Positions 41,938-50,829 are shown, numbered from the stretch's first letter. The stretch is 64,000 nucleotides of DNA from Chromobacterium sp. IIBBL 290-4 (GCF_024207115.1 NZ_CP100128.1:4588001-4652000), one strand, 5' to 3'. A program made the numbers and translations. Notes: generated from the letters alone by a model not told the origin.

Positions 41938-44567
41938 AAACCAAATGGATATTGGCCCTGGCGCTGGCTTGCCACAGTTTGCTGGCCAGCGCCGACCGCG
42001 CCGCCGATTTGCAAAGCGAAGTCGGCGCCTACCGGCGCTTTCTGATCTACCCGCACCTGAACAAGGCTTTCGAACTGCAAGGCCAGGGTCAATGGCAAGC
42101 CGCGACAAGAGAATTCGAACGCGCCCGCAAACTCGGCCCCAACAGCCCCAGCACCGCGCTGTACCTGGCGGATGCCTATCGCCGGCAAGGCCGCGAACAA
42201 GACGCCCGCCGGCTCTTGGAAAAGCAGCGCCAAGCCACGCCCGGCGACGAGCGCATCGCCGAAGCGCTGCATCGATTGCAGACCGCCGACACGCAGCCCC
42301 CCTCCAAGCCCGCCCAATCGGCCACTCCCGCCAATAACAATGCCAGCCCTCCGCCTGCAAGCGCAGAAACCGCCGCTCCCTGCAAAGACCCGCTTTGCCT
42401 GGCCGAGCAAGGCATGCGCGCCTTGCAAGCCGGCCGGCTCTCCCAAGTCGAATCGCTGCTGGCGCAAACCGGCTTCGCCGCCAGCAAGCCCGGCCGCGCG
42501 CTGCGCCGCCAACTAGCGCAAAGCGCCATCGCGCAAAACCAGCCGCGGCTCGCCATCGCCCAACTGGACTGGCTGGCGCGGAACGACAGTCTCGGCGCGG
42601 CGGAAGCGGAACAGTGGCACCGGCTGCTGCGGCAACAAGGCCGCCAGGACGAGGCCGATGCAGCGCTCCGGCGCCTCCCCGGCCAATTTTTGCCAACAGA
42701 ACGCTTCGATTTGGCCCTACGCGAAAACCAGCCCGTCCAGGCCGAATCGCTGGCCGGCAAACTGCTGGCGATCCATGGCGACACATTGCTGGACTCGCTG
42801 AGCTTCCGCCTGGAGCAAGCCGGCTACGGCGCGCCTGCCGCCCGCCTGCTGCTGGCAAGCTACCCATTCGCCCGGCAAGAGGAGGCGCTTCAACTGCGAT
42901 TGCTGCACCGCCTGGCCGCCGTCATTCCGCCCACCGTCAACCCGGCTCAGCGAGACAAACTGGCCCAGCCGCTGCCTACGCCGGCCTTGCGCGAAGCGCA
43001 GGCCTTATTGCTGAAACAGTTGGATGATTGCCGCTCCATTCGCGCCGTGCTGGGCGACGGCTCCCCGCATTACGGCGCGCAAAGCTGGCTGCTGCTCGGC
43101 GACTGCTACCGCCAAGACGCGCCGGGGCTCGCCCAGCATGCCTATGCGCGGGCCAGCCAACTAGACGGCGGCGCACAAGCTGACAAGGCGCTGGCCTACC
43201 AAGCCTATGCCAACCGCGACTATGCAAGCTCGCTGGCCGGCTGGAAGCGGGTGTTGCTGAACGATATGAATGCCCAGGACAGGCTGGCGGCCGCGGCCAG
43301 CGCCGTGCAGTCCCACGATTGGCCTCAGGCTGAAATCTGGCTGGACGCCAGTCGCGACAGCGATCAAGCGGCCTATCACTGGCTGCGCGGCCTGTTGGCG
43401 GCCGACGGCCATGGCGACCAGCCGCTGGCCATCCGCGAAATCTCGCGCGCCGCCGCCATCGATCCGCAGCCCGCCTATTACGCGCGGCTGGCCTCGCTGC
43501 AAAACCAAAGCGGCCAAGCCACTGAAGCCTTGCAAACCTTGCGCCAGGCCACGCAGATCGCGCCGGACGACGCCGAACTGCTCAGCCAGCTGGGCTATGC
43601 CGAATGGCAGACGGGCCATGCCGCCGCCTCGGCAAGCGCCCTGGAGCGAGCCGCGACGCTGCGCCCCGGCGACCCGGCCTTGACTCGCCAACTGGTTTTC
43701 GTCCACGCCCGGCTGCAAAACAACAGCCAGGCGCTGAGCTATGCCGAGCAAGCGCTAGACGCCTGGCCCGCCCCGGCTGGCGATGAAGAAACGGAACAGC
43801 GCTTCGCCCTGAGCCGGCTGCACGAGGAACTGAGCCGCCGCTGGACCTTCAGCCTGGACGCCTGGAGCGGCAGCAATCCCTCGCCCTCCTCCGGCGCCAA
43901 CGCCAGCCAGGCCTACCGCGGCTATTCGCAGATGATGCTGGATTACCGCCTGGGCGACCCGGCCTCGCGCGATGGCCGCACCCTGTCGGCCTATGCTCGC
44001 CTGTTCGCCGGCTCCAGCGAACAGGCCTTGCCGCTGGATGCGCCCATGCTGGGCGCAGGCCTCAACTGGAAGCCCTGGCGCGATCAGGTGATCTATCTGG
44101 CGGCGGAGCAGCAAACGCCATTAAGCGGCGCCGCCGGCCAACGCTCTGACCAGATGCTGCGCGTCAGCGCCTCTTTCTTCAACGCCGGCCGCTACAGCGA
44201 CGACTGGCATCCTCTCGGCCAAGGCTGGCTGGCGCAGAATCTCTATCTCGATCTGGCGCGCTACCTGCAGGCGCAACGCACTGCCTTCAGCGCCGACTAC
44301 CGCCTCAGCTACCACGCCAAGATCGCCGAAGGGCAAACGCTGGAACCCTACAGCCACCTGCAGGCCAGCGGCAGTCGCGAACCCGGCGCGGCCGACTACA
44401 ACGATCTGCGCCTGGGCGCGGGGCTGCGCTGGAACCTATGGCAGGGACAAGACCGCTACAACGCCTATCCCAGCAAGGTCAGCGTCGGCATGGAGTTCCA
44501 ACGCCCGCTGCATAGCAGCTACTCGCCCGGCAATGCGGTGATTTTCTCGATAGGAGGCCGCTGGTGA
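41934..44567 (+). CDS. nfrA: NfrA-like outer-membrane TPR/beta-barrel protein
   Basis: An 877-aa exported protein: signal peptide (about 20 residues, ending ASA), then a long helical TPR-containing periplasmic region (about 30-620, with repeated A-LY-L-A-A and LGxxY-type patterns), and a C-terminal region (about 660-877) of alternating aromatic strands ending in W, the outer-membrane barrel of the NfrA family. NfrA exports the NfrB product and is the N4 phage receptor protein in E. coli. The gene overlaps nfrB by ATGA and the next gene by GTGA. Confidence 0.85.
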   Translation: MKTKWILALALACHSLLASADRAADLQSEVGAYRRFLIYPHLNKAFELQGQGQWQAATREFERARKLGPNSPSTALYLADAYRRQGREQDARRLLEKQRQATPGDERIAEALHRLQTADTQPPSKPAQSATPANNNASPPPASAETAAPCKDPLCLAEQGMRALQAGRLSQVESLLAQTGFAASKPGRALRRQLAQSAIAQNQPRLAIAQLDWLARNDSLGAAEAEQWHRLLRQQGRQDEADAALRRLPGQFLPTERFDLALRENQPVQAESLAGKLLAIHGDTLLDSLSFRLEQAGYGAPAARLLLASYPFARQEEALQLRLLHRLAAVIPPTVNPAQRDKLAQPLPTPALREAQALLLKQLDDCRSIRAVLGDGSPHYGAQSWLLLGDCYRQDAPGLAQHAYARASQLDGGAQADKALAYQAYANRDYASSLAGWKRVLLNDMNAQDRLAAAASAVQSHDWPQAEIWLDASRDSDQAAYHWLRGLLAADGHGDQPLAIREISRAAAIDPQPAYYARLASLQNQSGQATEALQTLRQATQIAPDDAELLSQLGYAEWQTGHAAASASALERAATLRPGDPALTRQLVFVHARLQNNSQALSYAEQALDAWPAPAGDEETEQRFALSRLHEELSRRWTFSLDAWSGSNPSPSSGANASQAYRGYSQMMLDYRLGDPASRDGRTLSAYARLFAGSSEQALPLDAPMLGAGLNWKPWRDQVIYLAAEQQTPLSGAAGQRSDQMLRVSASFFNAGRYSDDWHPLGQGWLAQNLYLDLARYLQAQRTAFSADYRLSYHAKIAEGQTLEPYSHLQASGSREPGAADYNDLRLGAGLRWNLWQGQDRYNAYPSKVSVGMEFQRPLHSSYSPGNAVIFSIGGRW

Positions 44568-45451
44568 AAACCTGGATCGCGATTCTGCTGCTGGCGCTGG
44601 CCCTGCCCGCCCAGGCCATGCGCGCCGTCTTCTACCAGCCGCAATTGCGCGACCAAGCCGTGGCCGCGTCCGAATGGCCCGGCATCTTCAATGCCTTGCG
44701 GCAGCAAGGTTTCGACGCCGTGGTCTGGCAATGGACTCGCCATGGCGCGGCGTTTGCCGATGGCGAAGAGCGGAGCTGGCTGCTGGCGCGGATGAGCGAA
44801 GCGCGTGCCGCCGGACTGGCGCAGATCGTCGGTCTGGCGGCGGACCCGGATTTTTTCCAAAAACAGCAGGCCGGCAAGGAAACGCTGGCGCCTTATCTGC
44901 AAGCGCTGAGACGGCAAGACGCCAGCCAAGCCGCAGGCCTGCTGCATCAACTGGGCGTGGAGGCGATACAAGGCTGGTATTTGCCCGCCGAAGCGGATGA
45001 CCGCAATTGGCGCGAGACGGACAGGCAGGCGCTGCTGACTGACTACTTGCGCCAAACGCGCGAGGATTTGTCCGCCTTGCTGCCGCGGCCGGTCTACATC
45101 AGCGCCTTTTTCAATGGCAATGCCGCGCCGGACGCTTTTGGCCGCTTGCTGGACGGCATCGCCGCCAGCGGCGTCAAGGTTTGGCTGCAGGACGGCGCCG
45201 GGGCCAGCCGCCTGAGCGCGCCGGAGCGCGCGCTGTATCTGGATGCCCTCGCTGCTTGCGGCCAGCCGCGCGTCGCCGGCATCGTGCATGAGCTGTTCCT
45301 GGACCAGGGACACGGCGAAGCGTTTTCCCCTTCCCGGCCGCCAGCCGCGCAAGCCGCCGCCAGCCTGGCGGCAGCGCCTTGCCCAAACCTCAATCAGCTA
45401 TGGTTTTCCCTGCGCTACCTGCCCGGCGTGGGCGAAAAACTGCCGCTTTGA
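44564..45451 (+). CDS. YbcH/DUF4434-like secreted glycosidase-fold protein
   Basis: A GTG start forms GTGA with nfrA. The 295-aa product has a signal peptide (ending AQA, about 18) and a TIM-barrel-like pattern: GFDAVVWQWTRHG near residue 50, GWYLPAEADD near 138-147, and PVYISAFFNGNAA near 175-187, which resembles DUF4434 proteins such as E. coli YbcH, the third gene of the nfrB-nfrA-ybcH unit. The conserved Glu in the LPAEAD segment is a candidate catalytic residue. A polysaccharide-processing role is inferred from synteny. Confidence 0.75.
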   Translation: MKTWIAILLLALALPAQAMRAVFYQPQLRDQAVAASEWPGIFNALRQQGFDAVVWQWTRHGAAFADGEERSWLLARMSEARAAGLAQIVGLAADPDFFQKQQAGKETLAPYLQALRRQDASQAAGLLHQLGVEAIQGWYLPAEADDRNWRETDRQALLTDYLRQTREDLSALLPRPVYISAFFNGNAAPDAFGRLLDGIAASGVKVWLQDGAGASRLSAPERALYLDALAACGQPRVAGIVHELFLDQGHGEAFSPSRPPAAQAAASLAAAPCPNLNQLWFSLRYLPGVGEKLPL

Positions 45452-45480
45452 ATGTCCGGCACGCAATTCGCAAAAAATGC

Positions 45481-45509
45481 TTGCGCAGATACTGATGTTC
45501 TCATATACT
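45481..45509 (+). promoter_or_regulatory. Promoter of tRNA-His copy 2
   Basis: TTGCGC, 17-bp spacer, TATACT. The same element occurs at 49721-49749. Confidence 0.8.
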
Positions 45510-45546
45510 TCGCCTCCTCGCTGATCGGCAACCGGTCAGCAACGGC

Positions 45547-45623
45547 GGTGGATGTAGCTCAGTTGGTAGAGTCCCGGATTGTGATTCCGGTTGTCGTGGG
45601 TTCGAGTCCCATCATCCACCCCA
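45547..45623 (+). tRNA. tRNA-His (GTG), copy 2
   Basis: 77 nt, identical to the copy at 38340. It has its own promoter and terminator. It marks the left edge of the AT-rich island. Confidence 0.97.
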
Positions 45624-45634
45624 AGCATTTCAGC

Positions 45635-45664
45635 AAAAAGCCCGACTTGATCGGGCTTTTTGCT
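45635..45664 (+). terminator. Terminator after tRNA-His copy 2
   Basis: AAAAAGCCCGA-CTTGA-TCGGGCTTTTT stem with T-run. Confidence 0.92.
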
Positions 45665-46010
45665 TTTATGAATTGACCCGTCTCGATTCTTCAAATACGA
45701 AGATCCCAAGCCCGCCTCACAAGATCCGGCCTATATCCCGGGCATCGCTTCACGAACTGCTCCGCGCTTATATTTCATTACCCGGAACGCCGGCTAACGC
45801 GCATTGCCGCACAGCCCCCCCCTCCTCAGCAGCCCGCCTTTCCAAACCTGAATCCACTGCGGCTATAGCGCCGCTTTCTCACATCCATCACAGCCGCGCC
45901 ACTGCAATCAACCGCCTATCCACCAGCCTTTGAAGAAAGAGAACTGTGCAAAGTGCGAGTGCAGTGCCGACAGGGATCATCTCGAAAATTTTCAAATCAA
46001 GCTCGCAACA
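45665..46010. other. Non-coding gap at the island's left edge
   Basis: Nothing recognised. An 86-codon frame at 45673-45933 has Ser/Pro/Ala-rich composition and no ribosome site and is not called. Confidence 0.5.
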
Positions 46011-46439
46011 CTACTTGATCTCCCAACCCGGTGGCGAGTTCGGATAGCTTATCCAATATGTCAAGCACTCCTTATCAAGCGTATCACTCCATTGATAAAT
46101 GCCCGCCTCGTTGTAATAAATGACAGGTTTGTGATCAATATAACCAATCACATTCAATTTTGTACGATAGTAGGGAGAAGAAAGCATATCGCTAATCGAA
46201 ACTTCATCAACCAGAACCAAATCAGAAATATTTTCATGCGGCTGCGAGCACAATTCAAATTCCGTAAACTCTTCATCAGACAGGGAGGACACGTGGTCGC
46301 CAACGATTTTGGCAAAGATATTCTTAAATGACAGCAATCGCTCGCAAGCCGGGCTTCTACTTGTATATTTTCCTGATCTCATGATGAATATTTTCAAATA
46401 AGTGAATAGGAAGGTGTGAGTATTTAGTGTAGAAAACAA
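46011..46439 (-). CDS. Hypothetical 142-aa protein of the tRNA-His island
   Basis: No family recognised. The protein is soluble, with a C-terminal region that is rich in Tyr and Asp (NVIGYIDHKPVIYYNEAGIYQWSD) and could be an immunity-like or chaperone-like fold. The true start may be Met 20 (46382). Codon use and AT content differ from core genes, matching the island. It is transcribed away from the methyltransferase operon. Confidence 0.5.
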   Translation of the reverse strand: MFSTLNTHTFLFTYLKIFIMRSGKYTSRSPACERLLSFKNIFAKIVGDHVSSLSDEEFTEFELCSQPHENISDLVLVDEVSISDMLSSPYYRTKLNVIGYIDHKPVIYYNEAGIYQWSDTLDKECLTYWISYPNSPPGWEIK

Positions 46440-46560
46440 AAAACAAGCAAACTACGTTCCTGCCCCATAAAAGCACCGCGCTTCAAAATTAATCGACGCG
46501 ACCTCCTAGTTTCAAATTTTGATTGTCTCACTGAAAAACAAGCGGTAGGCATAAAATGCT

Positions 46561-46818
46561 CTACCTCACTATCGAATCCACCATCCAAAAAATTGAATAC
46601 CAGAGCGTATTAAAAATTAAAAAAACATGAATTTCATGCGCAAACAGAAACCAAGCCACATTCTGACCGATTAACCACCGCCACGAGCTCCCCACCCAAA
46701 AAGCAGGATTTATTTTAATCAATTCATTACTAATGAATATATTACGAATCAAGCCAATGACTGACTCCCCACGAAATCCTAACAATTTTGTTGCCAATGT
46801 CAATAATTTGTTTCTCAA
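46561..46818 (-). CDS. Doubtful small membrane protein
   Basis: An 85-codon frame with a TTG start, two hydrophobic stretches near residues 45-60 and 64-82, and many Trp and Phe. No ribosome site is evident and no family is recognised. It lies just upstream of the methyltransferase promoter on the other strand. It could be chance in AT-rich DNA. Confidence 0.25.
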   Translation of the reverse strand: MRNKLLTLATKLLGFRGESVIGLIRNIFISNELIKINPAFWVGSSWRWLIGQNVAWFLFAHEIHVFLIFNTLWYSIFWMVDSIVR

Positions 46819-46952
46819 GCTGTAAGATTTTCACATCACCATCATTTTATTTCTCTTGCAACTCAGGCAGGAAAGTCAGAAACCTGTGTGCCCTCCGATA
46901 AAAATATGGCATTATCAATATCTGAATTTTACAAATTAGCCCTTAAGACATT

Positions 46953-47735
46953 ATGGATTTCAATGAAAAAGCCTCTGTTTACGAGCGAATCTCAACCTCT
47001 CAACGGCGAGCAGCGGAACACTTGGCATCCCTGCTCACCTTCATCAATGACGGCGATACCGTATTAGATGTCGGGTGTGGAACAGGCTACTTCACCGAAC
47101 TGCTGCACAAGAAAACCACGCACGTGGAAGGCATTGATATTGCTGAGAAAATGATCAAAACAGCATTGGAGTTGCGTCCATTTATAAAATTCAGCATTGC
47201 AAACGGCGAAGAGTACGCATCAGAAAAGTCATTCTCTTTGATAACGACCAATTCAGTTACTTATTACTTTAAAGATCTACTTGGCACATTTAAAAGATTT
47301 TATAATCTTCTAAATCAGAATGGCGTATATGCATTGCAAGCGCAAACCATCGTCACGCCCGAATTCAGCATAGCCATCAATAACTTGCATCACAACGCAG
47401 TCACTGAGGATATCTTCTCCAGCTTCAAAATGCCAACCAATCAGCTGGAACAGTATGAATATGAAAGTCTTATACAAGCCGCCGGATTCGAGATATTTCA
47501 TAGTGAAGAAATCTCATATAGAACAAAAGTCAGCATTGATGAGGCTTTAGATGTTTTCAAATCAGGCACAGCCACGCCGTTACTTGATCAGAAAGCATAT
47601 GGCAAACAATTGACCGATCATTACATCAGGGAGTTCTGGAGCGTCATTCGTTCTGGAATTGAAAAGCAGGCCTCAAGCAGTAGCGAAGTGACCCTCACCA
47701 TTCCACGCACTTACATCCTTGCAAGAAAACCATGA
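46953..47735 (+). CDS. Class I SAM-dependent methyltransferase
   Basis: A 260-aa protein with the class I motifs: TVLDVGCGTGYFTELL (about residues 36-51), GIDIAEKM (motif II, 60-67) and SLITTNSVTYYFKD (motif IV region). It resembles the BioC/UbiE-type small-molecule methyltransferases, but the substrate cannot be told. It is the first gene of a compact operon: its stop overlaps the next start as ATGA. Base composition is AT-rich compared with flanking core genes, suggesting transfer. Confidence 0.85.
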   Translation: MDFNEKASVYERISTSQRRAAEHLASLLTFINDGDTVLDVGCGTGYFTELLHKKTTHVEGIDIAEKMIKTALELRPFIKFSIANGEEYASEKSFSLITTNSVTYYFKDLLGTFKRFYNLLNQNGVYALQAQTIVTPEFSIAINNLHHNAVTEDIFSSFKMPTNQLEQYEYESLIQAAGFEIFHSEEISYRTKVSIDEALDVFKSGTATPLLDQKAYGKQLTDHYIREFWSVIRSGIEKQASSSSEVTLTIPRTYILARKP

Positions 47736-48019
47736 AAAAAATTCTCTCAATATTATTTCACACACTTTTTGAAATAAATTATGGGAGTCGATTCAAGGTG
47801 GATAGCGTGAGGTATGCGCCAGAAGAAAATAACTACATCATTAATTACATACAAACAGGAAAGCGGGTAGCCCTGGCGCAAACCGCACTTGAAATATATC
47901 GAAATGATTTTTTAATGAATGGATTTAGCAAAAAAGACTGCGCCGAAATTGGAAGATTTGCGGGCGAATCCATTGAAAAACAAAGGATGAGTAGATATGG
48001 AAAGCCAACAATCTCCTAA
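47732..48019 (+). CDS. Hypothetical 95-aa protein between methyltransferase and VUT transporter
   Basis: No family recognised. The product is soluble with a charged C-terminal helix (KKDCAEIGRFAGESIEKQRMSRYG). It overlaps the methyltransferase gene by 4 bp and the transporter gene by 23 bp, so it is tightly coupled to both. Confidence 0.65.
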   Translation: MKKILSILFHTLFEINYGSRFKVDSVRYAPEENNYIINYIQTGKRVALAQTALEIYRNDFLMNGFSKKDCAEIGRFAGESIEKQRMSRYGKPTIS

Positions 48020-48677
48020 GTATTACGCATTTATAGGCATGCTATTGGTTACACTAAATACCACATCAAACATCATGGCCGGCCGCATAATACCAGCCGA
48101 AGTATTCGGCTTGAATATCATTCTTCCAGGCGGCATCATCGCCTTCCCCGCTACATTTTTTCTGCTGGACATTGTTACTGAGTTTTACGGGTACAAGAAT
48201 GCCAAAAGACTGATTTGGTTCAACTTAATCTGCCAAGGTACTTTTGCGTTATTAATCACGCTGATCTTATCTTTTAAAACCAGCATCACTCCAGAGAAAG
48301 ATGCTGCCTTCCAGTCCTCTCTAGGCACTTCCCTTCTGATTTTTGTCGCTTTCTTTAGCGCGTCACTGGTGGCTGACACATTTAATTGCAAGCTGATGGC
48401 CAAATGGAAAACATATACAAACGGTAAGCATCTCTGGGTTCGCGCATTTGGCAGCACCGCCTTAGGTGAACTATTGTTTAGCGTAGTATGGGTTTCGATT
48501 TACTTCTTCGGCACACTCCCATCTTCGCAAATGATGACCATCATCTTATCGCAATATGTCATAAAATTACTGTACGAAGCCTTCTGCCTACCGCTAACGT
48601 ATCTTGCCGTTTATTTACTTAAAAAACACGAAACCTATCAACCAATCAGGTATGAAAACTTCAACCCGCAAGCGTAA
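47997..48677 (+). CDS. VUT family transporter (YhhQ-like queuosine-precursor transporter)
   Basis: A 226-aa protein with six membrane segments. The VUT/YhhQ pattern is clear: TSNIMAGRI near residue 22, ILPGGIIAFPATFFLLDIVTEFYGYKNAKRLIW (about 42-74, with the conserved D-x-x-T-E-x-Y-G), FNCKLMAKWK (about 127-136), WVRAFGSTALGELLFS (about 147-162) and a final LLYEAFCLPLTY. In E. coli YhhQ imports preQ0/preQ1. Specificity here is inferred from the family. The partner genes and extra tRNA-His copies give it context. Confidence 0.8.
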   Translation: MESQQSPKYYAFIGMLLVTLNTTSNIMAGRIIPAEVFGLNIILPGGIIAFPATFFLLDIVTEFYGYKNAKRLIWFNLICQGTFALLITLILSFKTSITPEKDAAFQSSLGTSLLIFVAFFSASLVADTFNCKLMAKWKTYTNGKHLWVRAFGSTALGELLFSVVWVSIYFFGTLPSSQMMTIILSQYVIKLLYEAFCLPLTYLAVYLLKKHETYQPIRYENFNPQA

Positions 48678-48683
48678 ATTAAA

Positions 48684-49505
48684 ATGTTTAAAATAAAACG
48701 AAATGCGCTAGAAAACATCATGCAATCCAATGGTGTCTCCATCATCTCCTTAAGCGAGAAAATTGGGCTGGCAAAATCCACCCTTTCAAAGATTATTAAT
48801 GGACACACCTCAAAACCTGATTACAAAACAATAGACTCCATCTGTCTGCACCTTGGCATTGACAGAAGTGACATCATTACATACGAAGATTTAGAATATA
48901 CCGATCAGGCCTTTGATGTTGAGAAATTAAGAGAAAATCTACTAGACCTGATGAGATCACACCAGATCCTTAGCTCGCACGAGCTGAGCGTCAAATCTGG
49001 CGTGGCTCAAAATGGCATTGAAAGAATCCTAAACGGCGTAAACAAGAGCAAACCCTACTCAAAAACTTTATACGGAATTGCAAATTACTTCGGATTAACT
49101 GTTTCACAACTCAAGGGGCTTGATGAGATTCCACCCACAAGAAAAAAAGATGAAGCCGATAGGTTTTTATTTATCAATTCTTCTGAATTAAACATCTTAA
49201 GCAAACCGCGCTTTCCGGCGCATCCACGCAATCACACGCCCCCAATGCACGCCAAATTCATGGCCATTCACATTGATGGCGATGCCTACTTTCCGCACTT
49301 CAAAAAAGGAGCGACGGCAATCGTAGATTGCTCCGAAAAAGCGCAAGAAAATGACTATTTAGTCGCGATAGCCTGTGGCACAGAGGCTGATTTTTTCATA
49401 CTTAAAAATGGAAATCTATTCTCCATTTCAAACTCAAATACATTCAAACTAGATAGTGTTGAAATTATTGGGAAAGTTGTCGAGTTAAAACTTTCATCAC
49501 TGTAA
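48684..49505 (+). CDS. Transcription regulator with two HTH domains and a degenerate S24 domain
   Basis: The 273-aa protein has two tandem XRE-type helix-turn-helix domains (about 8-62 and 80-143; both with the LSEKIGLAKSTLSKIINGHT-like pattern) and a C-terminal LexA/CI-type fold (about 188-270). In the S24 peptidase motif the catalytic Ser is absent: HIDGDAYFPHFKKGATAIVD has Ala where D-S-M is expected, though a Lys (241) is present. It is therefore unlikely to self-cleave. It lies 6 bp after the transporter gene and probably regulates this operon. Confidence 0.75.
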   Translation: MFKIKRNALENIMQSNGVSIISLSEKIGLAKSTLSKIINGHTSKPDYKTIDSICLHLGIDRSDIITYEDLEYTDQAFDVEKLRENLLDLMRSHQILSSHELSVKSGVAQNGIERILNGVNKSKPYSKTLYGIANYFGLTVSQLKGLDEIPPTRKKDEADRFLFINSSELNILSKPRFPAHPRNHTPPMHAKFMAIHIDGDAYFPHFKKGATAIVDCSEKAQENDYLVAIACGTEADFFILKNGNLFSISNSNTFKLDSVEIIGKVVELKLSSL

Positions 49506-49720
49506 ATGACGCGGCAACGGCAAGCGAAATCCGATGAGCTTGGCATTTGCCAAACAAGCAGTCATGACCCGCTCCCGACACCAAGCCTTGCCCCTCCACC
49601 CGCCCATCTCCCCATCAAGCGCCGACAGACCCGAACAAGCCAAACCACATCACAAGCTTTCGGCTGCTGATATTAAAATGGCCCCTAAAAAAGGCTGCGG
49701 CGCGCGATTCACAAAAATGC
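49506..49720. other. Non-coding gap at the island's right edge
   Basis: No gene recognised. Its last 20 bp begin the region that is similar to the sequence upstream of tRNA-His copy 2. Confidence 0.5.
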
Positions 49721-49749
49721 TTGCGCGCCTGCCGATGTTCTCATATACT
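49721..49749 (+). promoter_or_regulatory. Promoter of tRNA-His copies 3 and 4
   Basis: TTGCGC, 17-bp spacer, TATACT, the same as at 45481. The second half of the spacer (GATGTTCTCA) and the leader to the tRNA are also nearly identical between the two. Confidence 0.8.
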
Positions 49750-49784
49750 TCGCCCCTCGCTGATCGACACCGGTCAGCAACGGC

Positions 49785-49861
49785 GGTGGATGTAGCTCAG
49801 TTGGTAGAGTCCCGGATTGTGATTCCGGTTGTCGTGGGTTCGAGTCCCATCATCCACCCCA
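49785..49861 (+). tRNA. tRNA-His (GTG), copy 3
   Basis: 77 nt, identical to the other copies; it marks the right edge of the island. Confidence 0.97.
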
Positions 49862-49908
49862 GACAATTTGCAGGATAGCGGCCTAGCCGAGATCCAAACC
49901 GTTTCGGC

Positions 49909-49985
49909 GGTGGATGTAGCTCAGTTGGTAGAGTCCCGGATTGTGATTCCGGTTGTCGTGGGTTCGAGTCCCATCATCCACCCCA
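49909..49985 (+). tRNA. tRNA-His (GTG), copy 4
   Basis: 77 nt, identical to copy 3, 47 nt downstream of it and without its own promoter; probably transcribed as a tandem pair. Confidence 0.97.
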
Positions 49986-49996
49986 TTCCATTCGAC

Positions 49997-50021
49997 AAAG
50001 CCCGGCCTTGCGCCGGGCTTT
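49997..50021 (+). terminator. Terminator after the tRNA-His pair
   Basis: AAAGCCCGGC-CTTGC-GCCGGGCTTT; stem strong, T-run only three. Confidence 0.7.
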
Positions 50022-50154
50022 GCGCATTCCGCACACTATTTCTTATAAAATCGCGACAAGAATGTACAATTTTGCTGCTTGCCTGCCGCGCCCAGCTCCG
50101 TAATAATCGAATACATTTGCATGTATCCGATTGACTGACAGACAAGAACCCACC

Positions 50155-50829
50155 ATGACCACCCTGCAGCCGATCAAGCGCCAGACGCTTACCAGTGCCG
50201 TAACCGAATCCCTGCGCCGCCGCATCCTGTCCGGCGAGTTTGCCGATGGGCAGCAGCTGCGCCAGGAAGCCTTGTCCAATGAATACGGCGTCAGCCGGGT
50301 GCCGGTGCGCGAGGCGCTGCGCCAGCTTGAAGCGGAAGGACTGATCCAGATCATCGACCACAAGGGCGCCCTGGTGTCCAAGCTGTCGCTGGAAGACATT
50401 CTGGAGTTGCTGGAAGTGCGCGCCATGCTGGAAGGCTCGCTGCTGAAAGCCGCCATCCCCTGTCAGACTGCGGCCGACCACGACGCGGCCGAGCAAACCC
50501 TGCGCGAGTTTGAAACCGCGCTCAACAACAATGATGTCCGCCACTGGGGCGAAATCAACTCCCGCTTCCACTTGGCGCTGTATCGCGCCGCTCGCCGCCC
50601 CAACACGCTGGCGCTGATCGAACAGCTGCACAACAAAACCGACCGCTATACCCGGATGCAGATCCTGTTCACCCGCACCATGGAGCGCGCCCATGAGGAG
50701 CACACCCGGCTGCTGGAGCTGTGCCGCCAGGGCAAGGCCGAAGAGGCCGCCGAATTCCTGCGCTTCCACATCCTGTCCGCAGGCCACGCGCTGGAAAGCT
50801 ATCTGAAAGGCCAACAGGCCAATCACTGA
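50155..50829 (+). CDS. GntR-family regulator, FCD (FadR) subfamily
   Basis: The ATG at 50155 (MTTLQPIKRQ) is used; a TTG at 50131 would add eight residues. The 224-aa protein has an N-terminal winged helix (about 10-75, with YGVSRVPVREALRQLEAEGL) and an FCD ligand domain (about 85-210) with Asp/His metal-site candidates (D/H in the HWGEINSRFHLAL helix and RAHEEHTRLLEL). It likely senses a small carboxylate. It converges on the LysR gene with a 7-bp overlap. Confidence 0.88.
   Translation: MTTLQPIKRQTLTSAVTESLRRRILSGEFADGQQLRQEALSNEYGVSRVPVREALRQLEAEGLIQIIDHKGALVSKLSLEDILELLEVRAMLEGSLLKAAIPCQTAADHDAAEQTLREFETALNNNDVRHWGEINSRFHLALYRAARRPNTLALIEQLHNKTDRYTRMQILFTRTMERAHEEHTRLLELCRQGKAEEAAEFLRFHILSAGHALESYLKGQQANH

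Noticed and set aside
45547..49985. An integrase-mediated att site at tRNA-His
   Set aside because: The repeats span the whole tRNA plus promoter rather than a short 3' tRNA end, and no integrase is present; duplication is the simpler reading.
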